From: Pleurotus djamor
Taxonomy: Eukaryota; Basidiomycota; Agaricomycetes; Agaricales; Pleurotaceae
Direction: 5' to 3'
DNA length: 64,000 bases
Assembly: GCA_029747585.1 (NCBI GenBank)
Contig: JAPEVF010000037.1
Span: 98,151-162,150 of the forward strand
In this document: positions 46,336 to 57,210 of the stretch, one piece after another
Layout of the letters: every line of letters begins with the position of its first letter
Numbering within the stretch: position 1 is the stretch's first letter
Notes under the pieces: model-generated
What the model was told of the DNA's origin: nothing
What the model saw: the letters and a program-made list of their open reading frames with translations, nothing else
The model's database searches: none
Translations under genes and position numbers: made by a program

Positions 46336-47004
46336 AATCCACCTCATCAGTCCCTTCTACACAGTCGGCTCGTAGCTGGGACTAAAAAATACGAGCCAGA
46401 GATTACTCTCTCCTCCTTGTCTGCATTTCAACAATGGTTGCTTTGGTCGGCGTATTTATCGGCGCTATGCAGCTCCGCAGTCCTTTCAATACTGTTGCCA
46501 ACTCGTTTTATTACTTCGTATCCGTTTTAACCCTTCCATCTTGGCTAAAATGTATACCTTCGACTATCCTCTCCTTCATTCCCCTTTCTTTATGTGTATG
46601 TTTCTGGTAGACGTCACCGTCGTTGTACTATCTATGAGTTACCTTCGTCTTGCTACACTTACTTCAGTATCTATCACTAGTCTTTGTTAGAAGGCTTGAA
46701 GAGTACATAGACACNTTTCTCATTTACCCCCATGCAACATATTTGAAGCACTGTGAACTTGAGTGATATCACCTACTGCTACACCATATTTGCATGTCGG
46801 CTTGAGGGTTTCTAGGGAAAACTACGCGTCTCAATCATCGATCACGACGGTGCGCGTCTGCTCTGTGCACTTGAAACGGCAGCAAAGGTTGATATTGTCA
46901 GCGGTCTATGGAAAGAAATACACGAATCTCCAAATCAATGAACGTTACAGAGGACGGTCGATGGTCGAAAGTCGAGCCAACCATGCGTGGAAATTATCAA
47001 AATG
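46336..47004. other. Intergenic between S6 and FBX-14
   Basis: 3' regions of two convergent genes; N at 46715 before TTT. No gene. Confidence 0.35.
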
Positions 47005-48482
47005 TCAAACTACTTTCAGCTTGAGCACTTTCACATCGTCCGTCAATCCAACAACAGCCTTCTTCGACTCCTCGTACCGAATCTCAGCGGGGCCCGGTCT
47101 CAACCCATGCGCCGACACCCACAGATTCATGTAAAACTCCACCTCAGGCATACCCACCACCACCCCATCCAATTCCCTGACTTGCTCCAGCATCTCAGGT
47201 ACTTTGATATGGCCACGCATCGCCGCCTCGGACGTCAACTCAACCCACATATAAATGTGAACTGTCTTCAAGTTCGTTGCGCTCGTGATGAAGGACGTCG
47301 TAGATGGCGATAGAAGCGGGTCGATTACGGTCAAAGAGGATATCAACCAGCGGAGGCCGCCAGAGGGAACGTGGAAGATGGTAAGGTCTTGCAAAGTCGG
47401 GATGCACGAGATTTCTTGCAGGGGGAAGGTAGGTGGAACGCCTTGGACTATAGAGTAGATAATGGCGCGTGAGTATTTGGTTGGTTGATTGTATGGAGAG
47501 GATTCAGCTTACGCGGGATTAATTTGAGTTTCTTCAGGTTTGAACATGCCCAGGCCAGTTCGAGAAAATCAAGAGGGCCTTCTCTCTCCGCGCGGCAACA
47601 CAGGGAAAGGGTTGCCAGATTTTCACGCCACGAGCGAATGGGCAATAAGGTCGCAGGTGCATTTGGATGGATGATTGAACCGCCCTCATGAGCCTGGGGT
47701 GAACGAAGCATCCATCTATTCGCTTTATCCCCACAGAGCTCTCCCATGTCCAGATCGGTCAGGTTTCGTGCTGAAGACACAGGTATGTCTATGATAGAAG
47801 CCTCCTGCTCAGCATTGAAATCACCGATCAACTCGACTTGGCGGAACTGCAGCGATCGTGTCTCGGGACCGACAAACCTCAGCCATTGAACACCAATATG
47901 GATGATGCATTTGACCAAGCAAACCTCTTCTACAGAACCCGTCTGAATCAGCCGAATCAGTTCACGCTGGAGATCCAGCTTGAGTTTAGTCCAAATTAAG
48001 TGGTGAAGCTCGACGCGGACGAGGGAAGGCAGCGAGAGGGTGTTTAGCTTCGCGAGGAAGCCAGCCAGAGAGGGATCTGGCGGGCGTACTCCTAGGAAAG
48101 GAGCGTTGTGCTGACCCTTTAACAAGTGGTCGATATGGCATCCACGAATGACGATCGTACGAACATATCGCAATAAGTGGGACGAAACGTCGAGGAGGAG
48201 ACGAGTCTTCTCTGGGCCCTGCTCGCCCGAACCCGAGGGCAGGACGCTCCGAAAGACCATCGTTTGGTGTAGAAGCCTCTGCGATGATGGCCGCCACGCC
48301 AAAGCAACCAGCGAACTCGCTTTCAGGGATGCCTTGTCATAGCGTAGGTAGCCAGCGATGAGACTGTAGGAAGGTGCGTAGAACCGGGGGACATTCTTGC
48401 AGGGTATAGAACGGTGCTGCGAGGGACGAACGCATGAGAATTTATAAAGACCGAGTGAGCCAACGGCATGATCATCATTCAT
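47005..48482 (-). CDS. FBX-14: F-box family copy with damaged F-box start
   Basis: Exons about 48482-47513 and 47447-47005. The C-terminal 410 residues are typical: VELHHLIWTKLKLDLQREL, IIHIGVQWLRFVGPETRSLQ, LTDLDMGELCG, SWRENLATLSLC; exon 2 IPTLQDLTIFHVPSGGLRWL and YEESKKAVVGLTDDVKVLKL. The F-box start reads FYAPSYSLIAGYLRYDKASL instead of LPQDIY..II. The ATG expected at this point (MSPGST, near 48395) is one base out of frame. The only in-frame ATG, 48482, lies inside the promoter block upstream of the TATA. So the copy is either inactive at its N-terminus or uses an unusual start. Closest to FBX-5. Confidence 0.6.
48441..48482 (-). promoter_or_regulatory. FBX-14 promoter block
   Basis: On the minus strand AATGATGATCATGCCG, then TTGGCTCACTCGG, then TTTATAAATTCTCATG, the same order as in FBX-3. 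It overlaps the only in-frame ATG of FBX-14. Confidence 0.5.
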
Positions 48483-51400
48483 GTCTATAAATGTGACGAT
48501 AGATGGGGTGTCGAGGAAAGTTCATGGAGGGCGGTGGTGTGCCTCCCCGGTCTGACCAATGGGGGTCGCAGATCACGAATGTGGAAGCATAGGCGTGGTT
48601 ATTAGAGTGGACACGGATTGGGTATGTGTGATTTGAACGCTGTTCAGCGTCAGGATGTTGGTCACAGGAAGAGGGTTGCTAGGTGGTTGACGTTGGTCGT
48701 TTATTAATGAAAGGACAGATGTAGACGGGAAAACCCCCGAAAGGACTGAGTGTGAGCATGAGCATGAGAGACGATAAGGGATGGGAGGGGGCTATTTACA
48801 TACCAGGTCATGGGTTCGACTCCAACTGTTCAACGTGGACGTTGATAGTCTTGGTTGGGGGGATGTGCTAAGGAGCTGGGCTGGGACGCAACCGAAGTGA
48901 AGGGACCAGAACAAGCACAGCGTACGATAGTAAACCAATATATACGCGGTTCTGCGCTTTCGGTATGTTTTCCATGACCGACCCCAGCCAAAGTACACAG
49001 TGACCCGCGATCGTTGCAATTCACCCGCAACGAGGAGATAGATAGACATTTTCCAATACTCAACGCGCCTGATCTTATCGACTAGAGCAGACGGAATGCT
49101 GCATAGCATCAGCGACTTGTCGCGTTACCGGTGGGGGACGCATCTTGCAAGATCCCAAGTCATCTCTTCTGTTTGCTTTGCGCCCTTGGACCAAATAAAG
49201 ACATTGCGCCCTCTCACTGCCAATTATAGCTACTTCTCCTGGTGTATCACTCGTGAAAATTATTTAAACACTTGTATGTATGAGTGACGGTCAGTGAAAG
49301 CTGACCCAATAGCTTCCTGCTGTAAAATTCTGGGCCAGCTCGTGAGGGCGGAGCAGCCCACCCCAAACTGACCAGTGTGCTACAGATGACTTGTAGCGCG
49401 CTGAAGTTTCTGCGGAAAAGCTTTGATTGCATCTAAATGTCGGGCGGAGATCTCTCTCCGAGCCCGCTCACTTCGCAATCTCTGCAGTCTACGGTGCGTG
49501 ACGGTCTTGATTCCAACCGTGCATTCTCCAGAGTCAGTCATTTCTTAGCATAAATTTACACCCGACCTCTGAGGAGATTCAGTACTTGAAAATAGCCTTG
49601 TCTTAACGAACTAGATTCACAATACCACGAAAGCTCGCATCGCGAAAAGCCTCCATAGACTATCCCCTGAATCTCCTAATCAGCAGCTGAGATCAAAATG
49701 TCGGAGATGGCAGCATTCCCACGGCTTGGACCCTTGGGGGGGTTGGATTCTCGGATTGTTCGGGCTGTTGCCCCCTGGGAAAAACCCGGCGGGCGACATC
49801 GCCGTTCCCTTTCCTTCACATTTGGACAGACGCCGTATGTAATACACAAAAAACCCTTGCTGGAAGGAAAAAAGACAATGCGCCCACAAAAGCAACGTGA
49901 TCATTTGATCAAAAAGTGGGAAATTAGGAAAAGCAAACGCCGGTAACTGCTTGGGATGTAAACACCACTTAGGGTCTAGTCCATATCGGGTATGTTACCT
50001 TCTAAATGGGGTAGCGCCAAGAACAACACGTTTCCATGATGTTTCCATGTTTCGATAACGCGGAAACACCTAGAAGCTGGCTACATACTGGGGAGTGGTC
50101 GGCTGGCGAATACCATAAAGATCATCCGCGCCACATAGAGGAAGACGATGAGAGCGATGTTCGCCGTTTGCTGATGTGGTACAGATGCCGTGTTTCGTTA
50201 TGTTATAGCGCGATGGACCCTCTCTCTCCGTCGGAACTTGTGCTACCTAGTATGGGATGGGTACTTGGGGAGCTCGGGACCACTTGAGTCACTGGATATC
50301 ACGATTTCACTCGCAGGCTTTGATTGCGATCTCATGTCCTTGTGGAATGTGGTAGATCAGTACCATCTTGAGCATATGTCTGAGGAGAGGAAGGATGTTT
50401 TCATCTCAGGAGATATATTAACAGAGTCCGCTGGGAAGTAGATCGGAAACGAGTCTTGGCGCGTTCAGGTATCCATTATGGATCGAACTTGGTATTAAAC
50501 CATACCACTAGATCAGTTCATTTCTACTATGGTATAACCCTCGTAGAAGTATCATTCTGATAATTTCGAGCCGCTTAAGTGCAAACGACGCTCTCTGATC
50601 AAAATAAAGAAACTGATAATGGAAAAGGAAATGCGTATACGCATCTACTTCCGAGAAAGACAAGGGTTTAAACGCTCCCTCCGACGATGATGATGCTGAC
50701 CGCCACATCCCACCTCCGCCGTCCCATCTAGAACATTTTATCCAGGAAGCTTTTTCTCGCCTCCTGAAAAGACGGCATCGGGCAGCCACCAATTTCTCTG
50801 AGAATTACTGTTCGAAATAGGCCGGCCAAGCATAGGGATGCACGGTGTATGAGTAGATTTCAAACTGATAGGGTGTCCCCTCGCTCTGAAGACCCACACA
50901 AAACTTCGACCGTTCTCTCACAACTCACCACACACGAGTGTGTCCTCGCCTTTTCATTCGCTCGGCGAGGGGACGGTGACGGCCGAAGCCAGGATCTGTG
51001 TACACACATACCTTACCTTAACCGTTGAGTGACGTTGACATGATATTACGACATCGTGTTGGTCAACGTGAGGATAAGGCAGGATAATTTGGTCGACGAT
51101 GAAAATAGCATCAAGGCGGTTCGGAAGTTTCGGGTAGTTGACCATGACATGCATCGTCAACGTTGTAAGCTTGTTTTACACCTGTCTATCAAGTGACGCT
51201 GGGCCATGGGGGTGCTTTATTCCACGATGAACAAATTGCGAGCAAGATGGAGCTTGGAGGGGAGGGGATCGCCGTGATGGTAGAGTACGAGTGTGAACGT
51301 CTCTGTGAAGATCTCCGGTGTGAGCAATCAAGTGAATTCATCAACGAAATGAGGCCAACATCGCGTTTGTCGGAAGCACTGATGCTGTTAGCCCGGGGCT

Positions 51401-53979
51401 AGGGAGTATGAGTGGATAATTCACCTATGGACGTTTGAAATTTACTCACACCTCCCTTTGGAAGGAGTGGACCATGGGGCGTATGGTGATTTGCTTTGAT
51501 GTTAGATAAGTAGTGATTATTAAATACATCGGGTGACTTGCGTCCGTACGCGATGATCGTCGTCTTTTCCCGAGTTATGTAGACGAGGTATTAGATCGGG
51601 TATAAGACTGTTCGTGTGTGGTCTTTTGTGGTGATGTCGTTACTCTGCCATACGGATGCATACTCACGATTTGTCGTGAGTTCTTTATACGAGTGATTCT
51701 AGGGATTTTGGTTTCTATTTGACTGGTGCTGCGGTCGAGTCCAGTGAAACCTTTCATGTGGTGACTCCTGTTCTAACTGCGGTTGCTGTAGCGCAGCCTA
51801 TAATCCGAGGAGTTTGTCTAGCATAGCACACGAGTGCAGGGCCGCGTGATGTTGCAGCTGATGAAGGATTGATGCCTCGTTTTCAACGCCTCGGAACATT
51901 TATACGTCCAGATATCCCAGGCTGATCGATGATCGCAATGATGACGAGTCGTCGAATAGGAATAAGTAATTGAGCTTCGTAAGGGGTCTGAACAGAGAAT
52001 GTGAGCGAGAAACATCTCCCATCAGGAGCCCGTATTGGAGCGATGGGACTTGTCAAGAGATGCGAACGTAGGATGCGAGAAGAGGAGTCTGTCGGTAATT
52101 CATAAGGAAGGGCTCCGAATAGCGATGAACCCCATCTAGTATCTGATGTCTGTCGAGGCCCGAGGGGTACCGCAAGTAATAGTAAGGTCATGAGACTAGC
52201 TCCTGTCTGCGTTCAAGAGTCTTCAGTCAATACCTGTCAGATTGTATTAGATTTTTCTCAAAAGTATATAATTCTTTGCGGGCCTCAAGGTCCGTGTGCG
52301 GCTGGAAAGGTTCTCGAAGTGGCCGCAAGGTTTTCTGAACTCGCTCCCAGCTCTTTGCAAACCTGCAGGCCACCGACGGATTCTTGAAAAATGCTGGCCA
52401 AGAGCTTGAAAGAGAAAGTGGGCTGCCTTTGCTCCAAACCGATGATTGTGACTGGAGTGTCTCATCGTAGATTGGCGCGCCATTTTGCCGCTAACAAAAC
52501 CATCATCAGCGAAATGGAGGGAGCCTGTTTTAGGGTTGATAAAGCCCCACCATACGTTGTCAAGCCCACCATAGCTTACCAAGCCCGACATACTGGTACG
52601 CGTCTGGCCATGGCCTGAATAAACTATAACGGAATTCGCCAGTACTGTGCTGCTTCGTCAGGCTAGCCAGTTTCGCCAGACTGTTCACATTTTACCAAGT
52701 ATCGACCACATCGCACCATTCTGGAAGCTTCACGTTAGTATTGCGCGGATATGGCCAGGTAGGCTAGTCACTGAGGTCCACCGTTCTCATAATTATGCAA
52801 ATATATCATCAAATTATGAATATTATCATTGGGAAACGGTATAGAATACATGGATATCATATAACACAGGTACAAATAGACCGGATATTCATAATGAGAA
52901 GAGTGCCAGCAGCCTCCGGAGTGAATGTATGCGCGTCGAAATCTTCTGAGAGTGAATCTGAGAGATGGAACGCACGGGGCGTCGAGTCAGTATGGACGGG
53001 GAGACACTGGAAAAGAGTGTTAGCACGGCGAGAAACGAAGCTCATGTATACTCACGTGAAGAGGTAAGGGACGCCTGTCGAAAGGGAGAGGCGCGAGCTA
53101 AGCAGAAGCACAAACACTCAGAAGACAATGATAAGATTGAAAAGCGGATTGCGTACCCCGATGACTAGGACTATGGTGACTTAGGGGAGAAGAGGAGGGA
53201 TGAATCGACGAGGACGCGACGATGATGGGGGAAGGGAAGAAAGAGACGACGTGGAGCGAAGTTTGAAGTCGCGCGTTTATATACGCTGGGATGTCCTGGT
53301 CCGTGCGCAGGCGTTGAGAAGGATGTTGAGCGAGTGATCAGCATGTCGACACGATGGGCTTGAAAGGTAAGACGTGCGGATGGTGGCGGCTGGCTGGGAG
53401 GATGTCGTTGGGATGTCGGCGTCCTGGCAAGCGTCTGGTACAAGGGTGATCAATATTTCGACGGCGCACCAAGGCATTTTAAAAGGTAGTCGTCGTTGCA
53501 AATGTGATACAAGAACTGGGACAGTCGGGGGTGTGATGGCATAGCAAGGTCCATGGTGTTTTTGCGAGAACAGCTTGGTAGTGATGTGGCCACTGCTGGC
53601 CAGGCGCTCGTCAACTCTCACCAGCCTGTTTTGACTTATTAGGCTCACCATAGACCATTCATTTCGCTGATGATTTTGGCGGCTCCTGATTGAAGCAATA
53701 CGCAATACTTGAGGGCTGATCCAAAATATCACCACAATTCTACAGAAATAGACGTGAGAGCTGGAGGCTTCCAAACCTCCTCAAAAATTTCAAGAAGAGA
53801 TGTCTAACTCAACTTCGGAAACATCGTTGTAGCTTTCTAAGCCGGATAGGAGACAGGAGTATCCCTAAAGAAAGTCCAGGGGTGAGAACATGATGCTGCA
53901 TACGGGCATCTTCTTGGCAACCCTTTCTGCCTCCCGACTTCATTATCTCCGTTCTTTTGCAGTTCTGAATTTCTACCTC
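48483..53979. other. 5.5-kb gene-poor interval
   Basis: I find no gene that I can support. Possible coding remnants are SLDITISLAGFDCDLMSLWN (50290-50350 plus), HIPPPPSHLEHFIQEAFSRL (about 50705-50765 plus), and a minus-strand TATA (TATATAAACGC near 53280) followed by short frames at 52857-53045. None shows a conserved domain or consistent splicing. The right side of the F-box cluster ends here. Confidence 0.4.
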
Positions 53980-54471
53980 ATGGCCTCTGAAGCAAGGAAG
54001 GCAGATGACTCTCCCCCGCCTCCTTACACTCTTACCGACGACGGGGGAATTGGTTCATCTTCATCAACGGCGCGGACGGATGGTCTTCCAAGTGCCATCC
54101 TGGTAACCCCTCCGTCGCCGGACACAAATGCCATTCGCCCCGCTTCCCCCTTTCAATTCAATGACCATAATTCACCTCCACTTCATGCCCCGTTTGGACC
54201 CACCCCCCTTTTGCAACAAGCACAACCGCTTTTATTGCCGTACTACGACCCTCGATCACCTTACTCGCTCGCCCAAGCTGACAATCGCGCGAGAACGAGA
54301 TTCGTCGCTGCTGTACTATGGACGCTTGTGTTCATCCTGATTTCTGGAGTCGTTTGTGCCGTCATCACGCAGGGGGAGGTTGATTGGGATCCGAACCCGA
54401 ATTGGCCAGATGATGGCGGAAGGCATCGGGGCCACCGTCACGCTAATGCGGAGACAAGGGCCCCTTGGTGA
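53980..54471 (+). CDS. Single-pass membrane protein with PPPPY motif
   Basis: Single exon, 163 residues from ATG 53980 (MASEARKADDSPPPPYTLTD). The PPxY motif at residues 13-16 is the type bound by WW domains of Rsp5/Nedd4 ubiquitin ligases. A disordered Ser/Pro-rich part follows. Then comes one membrane helix (FVAAVLWTLVFILISGVVCA, about residues 109-130) and a short acidic then His/Arg-rich tail (DPNPNWPDDGGRHRGHRHAN). An in-frame ATG at 53890 would add a hydrophobic leader (MMLHTGIFLATLSAS), but the SPPPPY start form is common in Agaricomycete proteins, so I prefer 53980. It may act as an adaptor that recruits Rsp5 to a membrane; that is inference. Confidence 0.6.
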   Translation: MASEARKADDSPPPPYTLTDDGGIGSSSSTARTDGLPSAILVTPPSPDTNAIRPASPFQFNDHNSPPLHAPFGPTPLLQQAQPLLLPYYDPRSPYSLAQADNRARTRFVAAVLWTLVFILISGVVCAVITQGEVDWDPNPNWPDDGGRHRGHRHANAETRAPW

Positions 54472-57210
54472 GGACGGGAACCGCACCTCTTTCATTGCAC
54501 AGTTTCTTTCCTTGTGGTCTTGATGGTGTGGTACGTACTCAATCGCAGTTCATACGAAGCAGGCATACTCATCTTACCGCAGATTAGATGTAAAACTATT
54601 TCCTTGGGCTCGATCATTCTGTATTTCTCCTTGATCTTTTCATACTTTGTGTAGTAAGTTTGGTCTTGTGCTCTTCCGTTGAAATCGAGGCTTAACTCAC
54701 GTCATAGGGACATTCACTTGACTCGTTGGGACGATGTTTCCAATTCTACTCTACTTGTTTGACGACCGTTCTCGTTAATGACATTGGCTCTCGAAGCTTG
54801 AATAAGCATGGGCACGCTGATGCGAGCTTCTGCATTATCAACGATCGACTGATCTGGACAACATTTCGCCGTTTATCCTCTAAACAGCTTCGGCGTCGTT
54901 CTCCCTGGCCCATTCATCTGACCTGCATCGCGCTTGCTCTAGTGGAGTTTGAGCCGTCTCGCAGTCATTCTTTACCGAGTATTTTCAACGGTGCCCGATG
55001 TCTCGCACAGCGGCGCAGTCACACGTTCCAGAGATCATGGAGTGGTCACTACTCAGAAGGACACTCTTGTCTGCCTATGATGGGAAGGAAGCTTTGAGTT
55101 CACTCCACCAACCCGGGGGATTCTTCCCGGCCTTGTCATCTTGTTTCCATGATGCAGCCAACGCCATGAACGCCACCGCATGCGGCACAACACGACGCAA
55201 ATCGTACCCTTGACGAGCAAGGCACTCGGTGTCCATGATTTGACTGAATTTGTTATCGTGTACGGTGGCGATGATTATGAGTCGAGAACGCGACTTTGTG
55301 AGGCTCGGTCCGTATGCCTGTCCTCATGTTTCTAACGGACTTATCAACTGAACACTCCGTTGTGTCTAGCCAGCGCCGTCTTTGCGCTATGTGAAGTGCG
55401 GTATGTCCTTCTCACTCACTTGCGTCTTCAATTCCAACATCGCTGCTACTGCTGTTATCAGGGAGGAGACTCATACTCGTTCTGCGCAGCCGGTGTCTTG
55501 GACTGACGACATCACTACATCACCGACACCCACTTGGCCTTGTCATAATATAAGTAACCGAGCCTATGACGACGGTGCTTTCGGAAGCTCGGGTGAGGGC
55601 AACCTTCAATAGCTTTCTTTTTGGAAGATTCTTCGCCTCGGTCCTAGGTTCAGTAGTCTTTATATTCGCGATCCTGTAAAGCGCATGCGATGGAGTCGTT
55701 ATCGATAAAGTACATCGCGAACTGATATATAAATGCGCACAAAGCGTTGTTTCGGACCCCCTACCATATATCCATATGATATCCTAGGACATACAGTAAA
55801 ATCAGAACAACGCAACCCCGGCACTTGGCAGAGCGGCCGAAACAACAACGTGCCAAATCTTTATTTTATACGGGTCATTGCTTTGCCCCGTTAAAAATCC
55901 ATGGATGCTGTCACACCAAGGATAAACCGGGCCCCCACTTTGGCAAGGCTGGTTCCAGCGCTGATCTCGCGTGCACCGCTGGATGTCGACTAATTTTTCG
56001 TGGCTTCTGGGAGTAAAATCGCTTGACACGACAGCTTCCTTCGACGTATCATCGACGCCCCCAGGATGGCCATTGGCCATTTTATTGTCTTTTTTCCCTG
56101 CCCTGCCCTGCCCTTGTGCTTAACGACGGACGGACTCGACGAATTCTTTTGTTCAGACTGCTAGAGCCAGAGATGTCTTTGTGAAGTGCGTGAAGGGAGA
56201 ACAAGGCTCGCGTGAGTTGTTGTTATCGACTTTGACGTGAAAAGCTGGACTCTGGCTACATCTACCGCTTTCTTCCTTCGCCCCCTTCCTCCATCTGCAG
56301 TGTTCAACGTTCAACAGCTTGCACTCTCGCCATTGTCCATGCTTTCACCATGCTTCCCGTTATCAAACTGGAACGCGCAGTTATTTGCAAACAACTTGTA
56401 TTCCATTTACAAGGATGACTAGGAGTGTCGATGAATGGACAATGGATCCAGGTGAAAGGGTTCCAGGTGAGGGCCTACTTTGTACATCGTTCGCCATTGT
56501 CCTTACGATTTGGTTTGCCCGTCGTCGCAGGAAGCGCTGAGGACGACAATGGCGAAGGGATGATGTAATCAGGATTAAGGTTCGGGCAGGGTTAGGGTTT
56601 GTTGTTTATTGGTCTGTGCGTGCGAAAGGAAATGGGGTTGAGACATCTGTTACTTTCTGTTTATCGGCCCCGCCCGCTTCTCTTCACCCCATCACACTTA
56701 TATCCCTCTCGATCGCACCTCCCCCTTTCCCCGACGCCGACAACGTTCCATCCACCCTTTTGCTCATCGTTCCTGACAACGAGCAACCCCGACCCTTGCC
56801 CCTCCTATCTATTCGCCTCTCTGTCCCTGCTGTGCGACTCATTCCGCCGTAAATCTTATCAACAGCAAACAGCCTCGTCCACGCGTCGCGAACGCAGCAC
56901 CGTCCACATCCCGTCGCTGTGCTCGTCGTCGTCGCCCGCATCATCGTCGCCGTCTCCAACGTTGCCCTCCTCCCCTTTTCCACTCGTTTTCACACTCATT
57001 CTGCGGCTGCTGGCGACAATTTTGCGGTTGTCAGCAGTTTGATTCCGATTTCCAACTTGCATTGCTAGCATCCAGCCCATATCGTTATATCTTCCCTTTT
57101 CTTTGCCCACCCTGGCTTCCATAAACCACGCAGAGTCTCGTGCCTACGACGAGGACTACATTAACAAATCCTTGCTGGCGTCGCTCGACGCCCAAGCCGA
57201 CGCAGAGCCG
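54472..57210. other. Unresolved interval before the Scw1-like gene
   Basis: Scattered short frames lie at 54726-55612. For example, at 55372-55612 SAVFALCEVR joins EETHTRSAQPVSWTDDITTS over a plausible intron. They could be exons of a small unrecognised gene, but I cannot join a full frame. 56650-57100 is a pyrimidine-rich leader-like stretch, probably the promoter and 5' UTR of the Scw1-like gene. Confidence 0.35.

Noticed and set aside
48806..48830. GGGTTCGACTCC, like a tRNA T-arm
   Set aside because: No acceptor stem, anticodon arm or A-box at the right distance on either strand.
49698..49946. 82-residue plus-strand ORF rich in Lys/Arg
   Set aside because: No homologous features and no intron context; G- and C-run-rich sequence gives chance frames.
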